From Paenibacillus sp. DMB5 (GTDB lineage: Bacteria; Bacillota; Bacilli; Paenibacillales; Paenibacillaceae): 64,000 bases of DNA. The number at the start of each line of letters is the position of its first letter. Within the stretch, counting starts at the first letter, position 1. The DNA lies in assembly GCF_001517085.1 (NCBI RefSeq), contig NZ_LRAC01000141.1:1-64000 (forward strand), in the 5' to 3' direction. Made by a program: the position numbers and the translations under genes. Of this stretch, positions 52,525 to 60,577 are shown piece after piece. The notes under the pieces are model-generated. The model did not search any database. It saw nothing but the letters and a program-made list of their open reading frames with translations, and had not been told where the DNA came from.

Positions 52525-53988
52525 CTAGCTCCCTTTAATTTGTGATTTCAGGCGTTCAATTACCCGGTTGCGTCCAAGCAGGGCAATTGTCACATTAAGA
52601 TCACGGCCATGCGTCTGCCCGGTCAGGGCGACACGGATCGGCATAAACAGCCCTTTACCCTTATGGCCGGTTTCTTTCTGCACTTCTTTAATCAACACTG
52701 CCATGTTGGCAGCAGTAAAGTCCTCAGTAGCTTCCACCTTAGCCAGGAATGCGGACAAAACCTCTGGCACCTGCGGCTCGGCAAGCACCTGGGCTGCTTC
52801 AGTCTCCAGCTCCAGGTGGCTGCGGAAGAACAGCTCGGACAACTCAACGATGTCTGATGCCGCCGTCATCTGCTCCTGGTACAGCGCTACAAGGCTCTCC
52901 GCCCATGTCTGCTGCTCTTCATTCAGCTCTGCCGGCAGACGGCCTGCCTTTTGAAGATGCGGGATAGCAAGGCGTGCGATCCGCTGTGGATCTGCATGCT
53001 TGATATAGTGGTTGTTGAGGTGTGCCAGCTTGTTCTTGTCGAACACTGCCGGGCTCTTCGACAGGCGGTCAGCCGTAAAGATAGAGATCAGCTCTTCCTG
53101 GCTGAAGATCTCCTCTTCCCCTTCCGGCGACCAGCCCAGCAGGGAAATATAATTGAACAGCGCCTCGGGCAGGTAACCCAGCTGGTCGTACTGCTCGATA
53201 AATTGAATAATCGATTCGTTGCGCTTGCTCAGCTTCTTGTGGTCATCGCCGACAATCAGCGTCATATGGCCGAACAGCGGAGCTTCCCAGCCCAGTGCTT
53301 CGTAAATCATCAGCTGGCGCGGCGTATTGGAGATATGATCTTCTCCGCGCAGCACATGGGAGATTTCCATCAGGTGATCATCAATGGCAACCGCGAAGTT
53401 ATAGGTTGGAATCCCGTCCTTCTTCACGATGACAAAGTCACCCATTTCCTTGGTATTAAAGGAAATGCTGCCTTTAACGATATCGTCAAAGGTATAGGTA
53501 CGGTCTTCCGGTACCCGGAAACGGATGCTGGCAATACGCCCCTCTGCCTCAAAGGCAAGACGCTGCTCTTCGGTCAGATTGCGGTGCTTGCCGGAATAGC
53601 GCGGAGTTTCGCCGCGTGCGGTCTGTTCCTCACGCTCTGCTTCCAGCTCTTCTTCCGTGCAGTAGCAGCGGTAAGCAAGACCGCGGTCAATCAGATCCTG
53701 CCAGTATACCCGGTACAGATCCAGACGTTCCGTCTGGCGGTACGGACCGTATTCCCCGCCTACATCTACGCTCTCATCCCAGTTGATACCCAGCCATTTC
53801 AAATACTTCAGCTGGCTTTCTTCGCCGCCGGCAACATTGCGCTTTACGTCCGTATCTTCGATCCGGATAATGAATTTGCCGCCCTGATTCCGGGCAAACA
53901 GATAGTTAAACAATGCCGTTCTGGCATTTCCGATATGTAAATGTCCCGTAGGGCTCGGTGCATAACGCACCCGGACTTGATCCGCCAC
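52525..53988 (-). CDS. gltX: glutamyl-tRNA synthetase
   Basis: Class I synthetase of 487 residues charging tRNA-Glu (and, where GatCAB is used, tRNA-Gln). HIGH motif is HLHIGNAR and the KMSKS motif is KLSKR. Start MADQVRVRYAPSPTG is canonical. It lies between ispF and cysE as in Bacillus. Confidence 0.97.
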   Translation of the reverse strand: MADQVRVRYAPSPTGHLHIGNARTALFNYLFARNQGGKFIIRIEDTDVKRNVAGGEESQLKYLKWLGINWDESVDVGGEYGPYRQTERLDLYRVYWQDLIDRGLAYRCYCTEEELEAEREEQTARGETPRYSGKHRNLTEEQRLAFEAEGRIASIRFRVPEDRTYTFDDIVKGSISFNTKEMGDFVIVKKDGIPTYNFAVAIDDHLMEISHVLRGEDHISNTPRQLMIYEALGWEAPLFGHMTLIVGDDHKKLSKRNESIIQFIEQYDQLGYLPEALFNYISLLGWSPEGEEEIFSQEELISIFTADRLSKSPAVFDKNKLAHLNNHYIKHADPQRIARLAIPHLQKAGRLPAELNEEQQTWAESLVALYQEQMTAASDIVELSELFFRSHLELETEAAQVLAEPQVPEVLSAFLAKVEATEDFTAANMAVLIKEVQKETGHKGKGLFMPIRVALTGQTHGRDLNVTIALLGRNRVIERLKSQIKGS

Positions 53989-54039
53989 TGTAATTCCCTC
54001 CGCTTCATAATAGGTAAAATTAGGCCTTGCATAGCCATC

Positions 54040-54528
54040 TCAAGATGATATCACATCTTGGAGCAGGCAGACAATAGATTGTGCCGCAATTCCTTCGCCG
54101 CGTCCGGTGAAGCCGAGCTGTTCCGTCGTTGTTGCCTTTACATTAACCTTGGAAACCTCAGCACCCAGCGCTTTGGCAATAATCTCTGTCATTTGCGGGA
54201 TATAAGGAGCCATCTTGGGCTTCTGTGCGATTATAGTAGAATCAATATTTCCAAGCTTGTAGCCGCGCTCACGGGCAAGCCCCCATACATGCTCCAGCAG
54301 CTTCAGGCTGTCTGCATCCTTGAACGCCGGGTCAGTATCGGGAAAATGCCGGCCGATATCGCCAAGCCCCAGTGCCCCCAGGATGGCATCGCTGACTGCG
54401 TGCAGCAGCACATCCGCATCGGAGTGGCCCAGCAGCCCCTTTTCATAAGGAATCGTTACACCGCCAATAATACACGGTCTTCCCTCTACAAGCTGGTGTA
54501 CATCAAATCCTTGTCCTACAGCTATCAT
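54040..54528 (-). CDS. ispF: 2-C-methyl-D-erythritol 2,4-cyclodiphosphate synthase
   Basis: MEP-pathway enzyme of isoprenoid synthesis, 162 residues, forming trimers. Metal ligands Asp8 and His10 (GFDVHQ) and the GHSDADVLLHA segment are present, as is the TTTEQLGFTGRGEG ending. It starts four bases after the ispD stop, so the two are coupled. Confidence 0.97.
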   Translation of the reverse strand: MIAVGQGFDVHQLVEGRPCIIGGVTIPYEKGLLGHSDADVLLHAVSDAILGALGLGDIGRHFPDTDPAFKDADSLKLLEHVWGLARERGYKLGNIDSTIIAQKPKMAPYIPQMTEIIAKALGAEVSKVNVKATTTEQLGFTGRGEGIAAQSIVCLLQDVISS

Positions 54529-54531
54529 CTG

Positions 54532-55224
54532 TTAACCCTCTCCCCTGATTCTTTGTGTAAACTCTGCAAAATCCAGATCCTCCGGTGTGGTCAGCTTGAT
54601 ATTGCTGTAGCTTCCCTCCACCACAGAGACCGTAATACCGCTGCGTTCCGCAAGGCTGGAATCATCGGTACCAAGAAATCCGTCCCGCTCCGCCGCTTCA
54701 TAGGACGCCATCAGCTCAGACAGACGAAAAGTCTGCGGGGTCTGAATCGCCCACAGACTTCGCCGGTCAGGTGTAGACACCACTTGGCCTGCACCATCTA
54801 CCTGCTTAATAGTATCCTTAACCGGTACAGCCAGCACTGACGCCCCGGTCTGAAGGGCCTTGCTGTAACAGGCGCTGATCTCATCAGCTTGTACAAACGG
54901 ACGTACGCCGTCATGAACCATGACCCAGTCTGTCTCCAGCGTCTGCAGTCCCTTGTACACAGAATGCTGCCGCTCCGCTCCGCCGGCTATAACAGCCTTA
55001 ACTTTATCCAGCCTGTAGGCCTCCACCCATTCCCGGCAGCGGAGGATATCCGCTTCACCGGTCACCAGCACGATTTCGGAGATAAGCTCATGCCGCTGGA
55101 ACACCTCAAGCGTATGAACGATTACCGGTTTATCCTGCAGCAGCAGATACTGCTTGCTCTCAGTGGTCCCCATCCTTGTCCCTTTGCCTGCCGCCACAAT
55201 TACGGCGCCCACACTGTTTGACAT
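54532..55224 (-). CDS. ispD: 2-C-methyl-D-erythritol 4-phosphate cytidylyltransferase
   Basis: MEP-pathway enzyme of 230 residues. The CTP-binding AAGKGTRMG is at 11-19, with GGAERQHSVYKGL and VHDGVRPF further on. The ATG at 55224 follows AGGAGC by 9 bases. An in-frame extension reaching into yacL is rejected. Confidence 0.95.
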   Translation of the reverse strand: MSNSVGAVIVAAGKGTRMGTTESKQYLLLQDKPVIVHTLEVFQRHELISEIVLVTGEADILRCREWVEAYRLDKVKAVIAGGAERQHSVYKGLQTLETDWVMVHDGVRPFVQADEISACYSKALQTGASVLAVPVKDTIKQVDGAGQVVSTPDRRSLWAIQTPQTFRLSELMASYEAAERDGFLGTDDSSLAERSGITVSVVEGSYSNIKLTTPEDLDFAEFTQRIRGEG

Positions 55225-55321
55225 GTTCTTTAGGCTCCTGTCTTTCACGTATATCCCCATCATAACGTGTTTGGCGGGCATTTCCAACCCGTAAGACATT
55301 TTAGAGCCTGCGTCAAGGCGC

Positions 55322-56410
55322 TTACTGCGCTTTTTCCAGCAGCTTCGGCTTGGCAAAAATCATTCTGCCCGCAGAGGTCTGCAGCACACTCGTAACCAGC
55401 ACTTCCATCGTAGTGCCGATATACTCGCGCCCGCCTTCAACGACAATCATCGTGCCGTCATCCAGATAAGCTACCCCCTGGCCGTGCTCCTTGCCGTCCT
55501 TAATGACCTGTACGATAATTTCCTCTCCAGGCAGCACAACCGGTTTAACCGCATTGGCCAGATCGTTGATGTTCAGCACAGACACACCCTGCAGCTCACA
55601 AACCTTATTCAGGTTAAAATCATTCGTGACCACCTTGCCGCGCAGCACCTTTGCCAGCTTGACCAGCTTGCTGTCCACCTCGGAGATCTCTTCGAAATCC
55701 CCTTCGTAGATGAGGACCTTCACATCCAGCTCTTTCTGGATTTTGTTGAGAATGTCCAGGCCGCGCCGTCCGCGGTTACGCTTCAAGAGATCCGAAGAAT
55801 CGGCAATATGCTGCAGCTCCTCAAGCACGAATTCCGGTATAACAATCGTCCCTTCGATAAAGCCCGTCTTGCAGATATCAGCGATCCGTCCGTCGATGAT
55901 GACGCTCGTATCCAGAATTTTATGCTCCTCAGGCCCCCTGCCCTCCGGCTCATCCGTCTGCCCCCAGCGTCCGGTTGCCCAGAGCGACGCCAGTTCTTCT
56001 TTCTTTTCCAGACCGATCCGCAGCCCCATATAACCGAGCCCCAGGGTAGCCGCCACCTGCAGCAGATCGCCCGCTTTGCCGAGCCAGTCCATGGCCGGAT
56101 ACAGCAGCAGGGATAGCAGAAGCCCTCCGGTCAGCCCGGCGGCGCCTGCAGCCATTTCATTCATTGGTATACGCGAACAGTACGTTACTGCCTCCCGCAG
56201 CTTTGAACCGCCCCAATCCGCGCATAAAGTCCCCGCAATCAAAAAAATAATGGCTCCCAGCACCGTAAACAAAATGCTCCCATCCACAGGCAGATCTCCT
56301 GCCAGTCTGTCCATCCCCTGCGGGAATCCTTTTTCTGCCGTATGGTATAGCGAATAGCCGGACCAGGCACCAAGCAACCCGGCAAGTGTCAAAACAATCT
56401 TTTTCCACAT
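55322..56410 (-). CDS. yacL: PIN/TRAM-domain membrane protein (YacL)
   Basis: The 362-residue protein has about four N-terminal membrane segments (roughly 1-130), a PIN nuclease-like domain (KILDTSVIIDGRIADI, EFVLEELQHIADS) and a C-terminal TRAM domain. Its substrate is not known to me. The ATG at 56410 follows AAGGAGGTG by 9 bases. It lies upstream of ispD as in B. subtilis. Confidence 0.9.
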   Translation of the reverse strand: MWKKIVLTLAGLLGAWSGYSLYHTAEKGFPQGMDRLAGDLPVDGSILFTVLGAIIFLIAGTLCADWGGSKLREAVTYCSRIPMNEMAAGAAGLTGGLLLSLLLYPAMDWLGKAGDLLQVAATLGLGYMGLRIGLEKKEELASLWATGRWGQTDEPEGRGPEEHKILDTSVIIDGRIADICKTGFIEGTIVIPEFVLEELQHIADSSDLLKRNRGRRGLDILNKIQKELDVKVLIYEGDFEEISEVDSKLVKLAKVLRGKVVTNDFNLNKVCELQGVSVLNINDLANAVKPVVLPGEEIIVQVIKDGKEHGQGVAYLDDGTMIVVEGGREYIGTTMEVLVTSVLQTSAGRMIFAKPKLLEKAQ

Positions 56411-56498
56411 AACCCTACGCACCTCCTTTTATTCATCCTGAAATGATCTATACCTCTCCAGTATGTTCCAATTCTCAGGTTGGTAATCGCAGGCACGC

Positions 56499-56518
56499 TT
56501 TTTTCTGCAGAAAAAAGT
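56499..56518. other. 20-base perfect palindrome in the yacL divergent region
   Basis: CTTTTTTCTG followed by its exact reverse complement, in the spacer between yacL and the divergent conserved gene. A protein-binding site is possible. Confidence 0.5.
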
Positions 56519-56557
56519 TACCGGTTATGTAAAGGTTGTCAGGAACTCCTATTCCCG

Positions 56558-56586
56558 TTGAAAACAGGGGGGTACTGGCATATAAT
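56558..56586 (+). promoter_or_regulatory. SigA promoter of the conserved 131-residue gene
   Basis: TTGAAA, 17 bases, perfect TATAAT. It is 33 bases before the start codon at 56620. Confidence 0.8.
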
Positions 56587-56619
56587 GAACTCAATCAAGA
56601 ACCCAGGGGTGAATGGAAA

Positions 56620-57015
56620 ATGAGCGCACCAAGTTTACAGGCCTTTCAGGATCAAGTCTCCGAACTGCTGCTCCGTCACCGTAGTCTGCTGGATGTCATG
56701 TCCAAAAACGGACAGAGTAGCGCATCCGTCAACCGTGCTGTCGTCAAAGCCATAACCGAATGCGGTTGCATCCAGCTGCACGCCACCAAGCAGGTATTTG
56801 AACCGGCGCTTGGACTCGAACAAGCCAAGGAGCTCGCAGGCACTCATCTGGAAGGCGAGCTGTGCGAGAACTGCCGCGAGGTGGTCGCCTCCGAACTGGG
56901 GCGTGAGCTGTTCTATATGTCCGCCCTCTGCAATCTGCTTAACATCAATATGGACGAGGTGGTCGCCAAGGAATCGCAGAAGTGCGCCACACTCGGACTG
57001 TTTAATCTCTCTTGA
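56620..57015 (+). CDS. conserved protein of unknown function, 131 aa
   Basis: A conserved Paenibacillus-type gene beside yacL, which I recall being labelled DUF1573 in some databases, though I cannot confirm it. The protein is all helical in character. Four of its Cys lie in CGC and CENC pairs. The C-terminal half (ELFYMSALCNLLNINMDEVV) resembles the helical part of MazG-like nucleotide pyrophosphatases, but without their full metal motif. AGGGGTGA precedes the ATG by 7 bases. It is the only plus-strand gene in the right half of the window. Confidence 0.7.
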   Translation: MSAPSLQAFQDQVSELLLRHRSLLDVMSKNGQSSASVNRAVVKAITECGCIQLHATKQVFEPALGLEQAKELAGTHLEGELCENCREVVASELGRELFYMSALCNLLNINMDEVVAKESQKCATLGLFNLS

Positions 57016-57030
57016 ATCCTAATTAACAGC

Positions 57031-57073
57031 AAAGGCTTTGCCGTTCACTGTCATCAGTGAGGGCAAAGCCTTT
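57031..57073 (+). terminator. terminator between convergent genes
   Basis: Stem AAAGGCTTTGCC / GGCAAAGCCTTT with an inner CACTG / CAGTG stem, followed by T's on the plus strand. It may also stop pssA transcription from the other side. Confidence 0.85.
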
Positions 57074-57078
57074 TTGGG

Positions 57079-57815
57079 TTAACCGTTCTTGGATTGATAT
57101 ACCTTGTCTTCAGAACGTCTTCTGCGGCGGTGCCGGCGGCGTGCCGTCAGCCGGTCGATGTTCTGCTTGAAGCCGTACAGGGCGTACAGCGCCAGCAGCG
57201 CAAAGATCATTTTGGCAATCTGCTCAGGGAAAACAACAGCCACGGCCACAGCCACTACAATGACTACCGGTGCGATAAGCACTGCTTTTTTGGGCAGGCC
57301 GACTTTCTTGAAGTTAGGATATTTTACAGTGCTGACCATGAGATAGGATAAGAGCAGCGACGCAACAATCATAAATGGAGCGGACACATCTTTATTGAAA
57401 AGAGCCAGTGTGGCCAGTACGCCACCCGCTGCAGGAATCGGCAATCCGACGAAATAACCGGAATTCCCGGACGGACATTAAAGCGTGCGAGACGGAGCGC
57501 CCCGAATACCGGGAAAATCGCCGTTACCGTCCAGCCCAGTGCAGAGTTCAAATCCTGCAGGCTGGTTATATACATAATTAAAGCAGGGGCTACCCCAAAG
57601 GAGACTACATCGGATAAAGAATCCAGCTCCTTGCCAAACTCACTTTCACATTTAAGTGCACGCGCGACCCGGCCGTCCAGTCCGTCTAAAAGCATAGCAA
57701 TAATCACCATGATAGCGGCCATGCTGAGCTTGCCGTCTAACGCCATCATGATACCAAACATTCCAAGCATCAGGTTACCGATGGTAAAAAGACTTGGAAT
57801 TGATTTTTGTATCAT
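57079..57815 (-). CDS. pssA: CDP-diacylglycerol-serine O-phosphatidyltransferase, broken by a one-base frameshift
   Basis: Makes phosphatidylserine, the precursor of phosphatidylethanolamine. The CDP-alcohol phosphotransferase motif is perfect (DGLDGRVAR ... GKELDSLSD). The frame breaks after RFNVRPGIP; the C-terminal half (GLPIPAAGGVLATLALF onward) is in another frame. Restoring one G at about 57459 (CCGGTT to CCGGGTT) gives GIPGYFVGLPIPAAGG and a 245-residue membrane protein with a basic tail. A sequence error is likely, though loss of pssA would not be lethal in every Bacillota species. It has its own promoter. Confidence 0.88.
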
Positions 57816-57868
57816 TTCTTCACCTCTGTCTGCTTACTTTAAAACCAAGTGCCCATCAATATTACGTG

Positions 57869-57897
57869 ATTGTATGTTATTTACATTTGCCTGTCAA
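57869..57897 (-). promoter_or_regulatory. SigA promoter of pssA
   Basis: Perfect TTGACA, 17 bases, TACAAT on the minus strand, overlapping the end of disA and about 55 bases before pssA. Confidence 0.75.
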
Positions 57898-58957
57898 TAA
57901 GAACTTGTTTTTGCAGCCGTTTAAGCCCATCCTGAATATTGCGCGCCCTCATCTCGCCGATCCCGTCCACTTCATCCAGCTCTGCTATGCTTGCCGTCAT
58001 CAAATTAGGCAGCATTTCAAAGCGCTCCACCAGATTGTGAATGATAACATTCGGCAGCCGCGGAATCTTGTTCAGCAGACGGTAGCCGCGCGGTGTGACC
58101 GCTTCTTCCGAGGCGATTGCCGTCGAAGAATAGCCCAGCAGGCGGGCTATATGATTGTCATCCATCAGCTCATCATCACTGCTGCGTTTAAGCCCGGCGA
58201 TGATTTCACGGATTTTGTCCTCCTGCTCTTCTCTTGCATAGTCTCTGTATAAGAGCCAGGCTTCTTCCTCTGTATTTCCCACCAGTTCTTCCATCTGCAT
58301 GCTGATCAGGCGGCCTTCGTTGCCCAGTTCATTGATGTAGCGTTTGATTTCCATCTTGATCCGCAGCACCATCTCTACACGCTGGATGACCCCCACAACC
58401 TCCGGAACAGTAACAATCCCCTCATATTCGGAGGCGGAGAGGTTGGTCAGCCCCTGGGTAAGCACTGCTTTATACTTCTCCAGCGTCTGGATCGCCTGGT
58501 TGGCTTTGGCCAGTATGGACCCGATTTCTTTGAGCGCATAGCGGATAGAGCCCTGATACAGCGTAATGATATTCCGCCGCTGTGAGATGGACACAACCAG
58601 CTTGCCGGTCTGTTTGGCAACACGCTCCGCCGTCCGGTGGCGGATTCCGGTCTCGATCGAGGAGATAGACGAATCGGGAATGAGCTGAGTGTTGGCGTAA
58701 AGAATCCGTTTGAGGTCCTCACTTAATATAATGGCGCCGTCCATTTTTGCCAGCTCATACAAATAATTGGGTGAGAAATCACAGTTGATGGAGAAGCCGC
58801 CGTCCACAACCTCCATCACTTCAGGACTGTATCCGACTACGATGAGTGCACCCGTCTTGGCCCGGAGCACATTTTCCAGACCTTCGCGGAAGGGTGTGCC
58901 CGGCGCTGCCATCCTCAGCAGGTCATTCATGTTCTCTAATTGAGTATATTCTTTCAT
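57881..58957 (-). CDS. disA: DNA integrity scanning diadenylate cyclase DisA
   Basis: Makes cyclic di-AMP and scans DNA for branched structures; in Bacillus it delays sporulation on damage. The 358-residue protein has the DAC domain with DGA at 73-75 and RHR at 106-108, a linker helix domain and a C-terminal helix-hairpin-helix domain (about 300-345). Starts 15 bases after radA. Confidence 0.97.
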   Translation of the reverse strand: MKEYTQLENMNDLLRMAAPGTPFREGLENVLRAKTGALIVVGYSPEVMEVVDGGFSINCDFSPNYLYELAKMDGAIILSEDLKRILYANTQLIPDSSISSIETGIRHRTAERVAKQTGKLVVSISQRRNIITLYQGSIRYALKEIGSILAKANQAIQTLEKYKAVLTQGLTNLSASEYEGIVTVPEVVGVIQRVEMVLRIKMEIKRYINELGNEGRLISMQMEELVGNTEEEAWLLYRDYAREEQEDKIREIIAGLKRSSDDELMDDNHIARLLGYSSTAIASEEAVTPRGYRLLNKIPRLPNVIIHNLVERFEMLPNLMTASIAELDEVDGIGEMRARNIQDGLKRLQKQVLIDRQM

Positions 58958-58972
58958 CTTCCTATTAGCCCC

Positions 58973-60340
58973 CTAATCTAACGCGACCTTTAATGCATCT
59001 GCTACGGTGCTGACGCCGATAATCTGGATATCCTGCGGATGCTTCCAGCCCTTCATGCTCTTCTCAGGCATAATTACCCTCCGGAAGCCCAGCTTAGCCG
59101 CCTCTTTGACCCGCGTTTCGGCACGTGAGACGCCTCTGACCTCGCCGGTAAGACCGACTTCGCCAAAGAATACATCATAGGGTTTGGTGGAGATATCACG
59201 GAAGCTTGAGGCAATGCTGACTGCAACTGCCAGATCAATAGCCGGCTCATCCAGCTTCACGCCTCCTGCCACATTGAGGTAGGCATCCTGGTTCTGCAGA
59301 AACATGCCCATCCGCTTCTCAAGTACTGCAATAATAAGCGCCATGCGCTGATGATCCATCCCGGTGCACATCCGCCGCGGCGAAGGAAAATGGGTGGCGG
59401 CAACCAGCGCCTGCAGCTCCACAAGCACCGGCCTGGTTCCTTCCATACTAGCCACGACGGCAGAGCCGGCCACACCCAGCGGACGTTCCGACAGGAACAG
59501 CTCCGAGGGATTCTCTACTTCTGTGAGGCCGATCTCGCCCATTTCAAAAATTCCGATCTCATTGGTAGAACCGAAACGGTTCTTTACTGCACGCAGCAGC
59601 CGGTAGGTATGGTGACGTTCCCCCTCGAAATACAGTACACAATCTACCATATGCTCGAGCATCCGGGGTCCGGCAATGGCCCCCTCTTTGGTAACATGAC
59701 CAACCAGCACTGTCGCAATTCCACGGATTTTGGCAATGCGCATAAAACGTGTCGTACACTCCCTGACCTGTGTCACACTGCCGGGTGCACTCGTAACTTC
59801 AGGCATAAATACGGTCTGAATGGAGTCAATGACGAGGAATTGCGGCTGAATCTGCTCAATAGCCTCTTCAATGCTCTCCATATTGGTTTCACACAGCACG
59901 TACAGCTCACCTGACAACGCCCCGAGGCGGTCGGCCCGGAGCTTAGTCTGACGTACCGATTCTTCCCCGGAAATGTAGAGCACACGGAGTCCCTGGGTAG
60001 TCAAGGCGTGAGAGGTCTGCAGCAGAAGGGTAGACTTACCGATACCGGGATCTCCTCCGACAAGCACCAGCGAGCCGGGGACAATGCCTCCGCCAAGCAC
60101 ACGGTTAAGCTCTCCGATGCCTGTCAGGATGCGCGGTTCTTTGTCACTTTCTATATTTATGATCGACTGCGCCTTTTCTTTACTCTGAAAAATAGGTGCA
60201 TTCATTCCTTGTGTTTTGACTACGCTTTCCGTTTCTTCCACCATGGTGTTCCATGCCTGGCAGCCCGGGCATTTGCCGAACCATTTTGGCGATTCGTAGC
60301 CGCAGTCGGTACAGAAAAATTTTGTTTTTGCTTTTGCCAT
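58973..60340 (-). CDS. radA: DNA repair protein RadA (Sms)
   Basis: DnaB-like motor that helps branch migration in recombination. It has an N-terminal zinc ribbon (Cys10, Cys13, Cys24, Cys27), a RecA-like core with Walker A GDPGIGKST and the RadA-specific KNRFG, and a C-terminal Lon-protease-like domain. Length is 455 residues. It lies between clpC and disA as in B. subtilis. Confidence 0.97.
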   Translation of the reverse strand: MAKAKTKFFCTDCGYESPKWFGKCPGCQAWNTMVEETESVVKTQGMNAPIFQSKEKAQSIINIESDKEPRILTGIGELNRVLGGGIVPGSLVLVGGDPGIGKSTLLLQTSHALTTQGLRVLYISGEESVRQTKLRADRLGALSGELYVLCETNMESIEEAIEQIQPQFLVIDSIQTVFMPEVTSAPGSVTQVRECTTRFMRIAKIRGIATVLVGHVTKEGAIAGPRMLEHMVDCVLYFEGERHHTYRLLRAVKNRFGSTNEIGIFEMGEIGLTEVENPSELFLSERPLGVAGSAVVASMEGTRPVLVELQALVAATHFPSPRRMCTGMDHQRMALIIAVLEKRMGMFLQNQDAYLNVAGGVKLDEPAIDLAVAVSIASSFRDISTKPYDVFFGEVGLTGEVRGVSRAETRVKEAAKLGFRRVIMPEKSMKGWKHPQDIQIIGVSTVADALKVALD

Positions 60341-60518
60341 GTGGTCTCCTTACGGTACGAAGTTGCTAAAATTGCATATAATTAGCCCTTATTCAAAGTT
60401 TACCATTTCTCCATCCCGAACGAAAGGTTACTTAGGCTCTAGTTTTTGACTGTCTCTATAACCTGCCTGATTTTAGGCCTGTTTAGTCAATTTCGGTGCA
60501 ATCGAACAACCGGTCAAC

Positions 60519-60560
60519 AAAAAAAAGCCCCGCTCCTCTATACGGAGGAGCGGCAGCTTT
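60519..60560 (-). terminator. terminator after clpC
   Basis: Minus-strand stem AAAGC-tgCCGCTCCTC / GAGGAGCGG-gGCTTT with loop CGTATA and an eight-base T-run. Confidence 0.9.
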
Positions 60561-60577
60561 GTTTCAAGCGGTCTTTC

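Noticed and set aside
60470..60500. Second copy of the rRNA P1 -35 region (TTGACTAAACAGG) upstream of radA
   Set aside because: The 13-base identity with 325-337 is not followed by a -10 at a usable distance, so it is probably coincidence.
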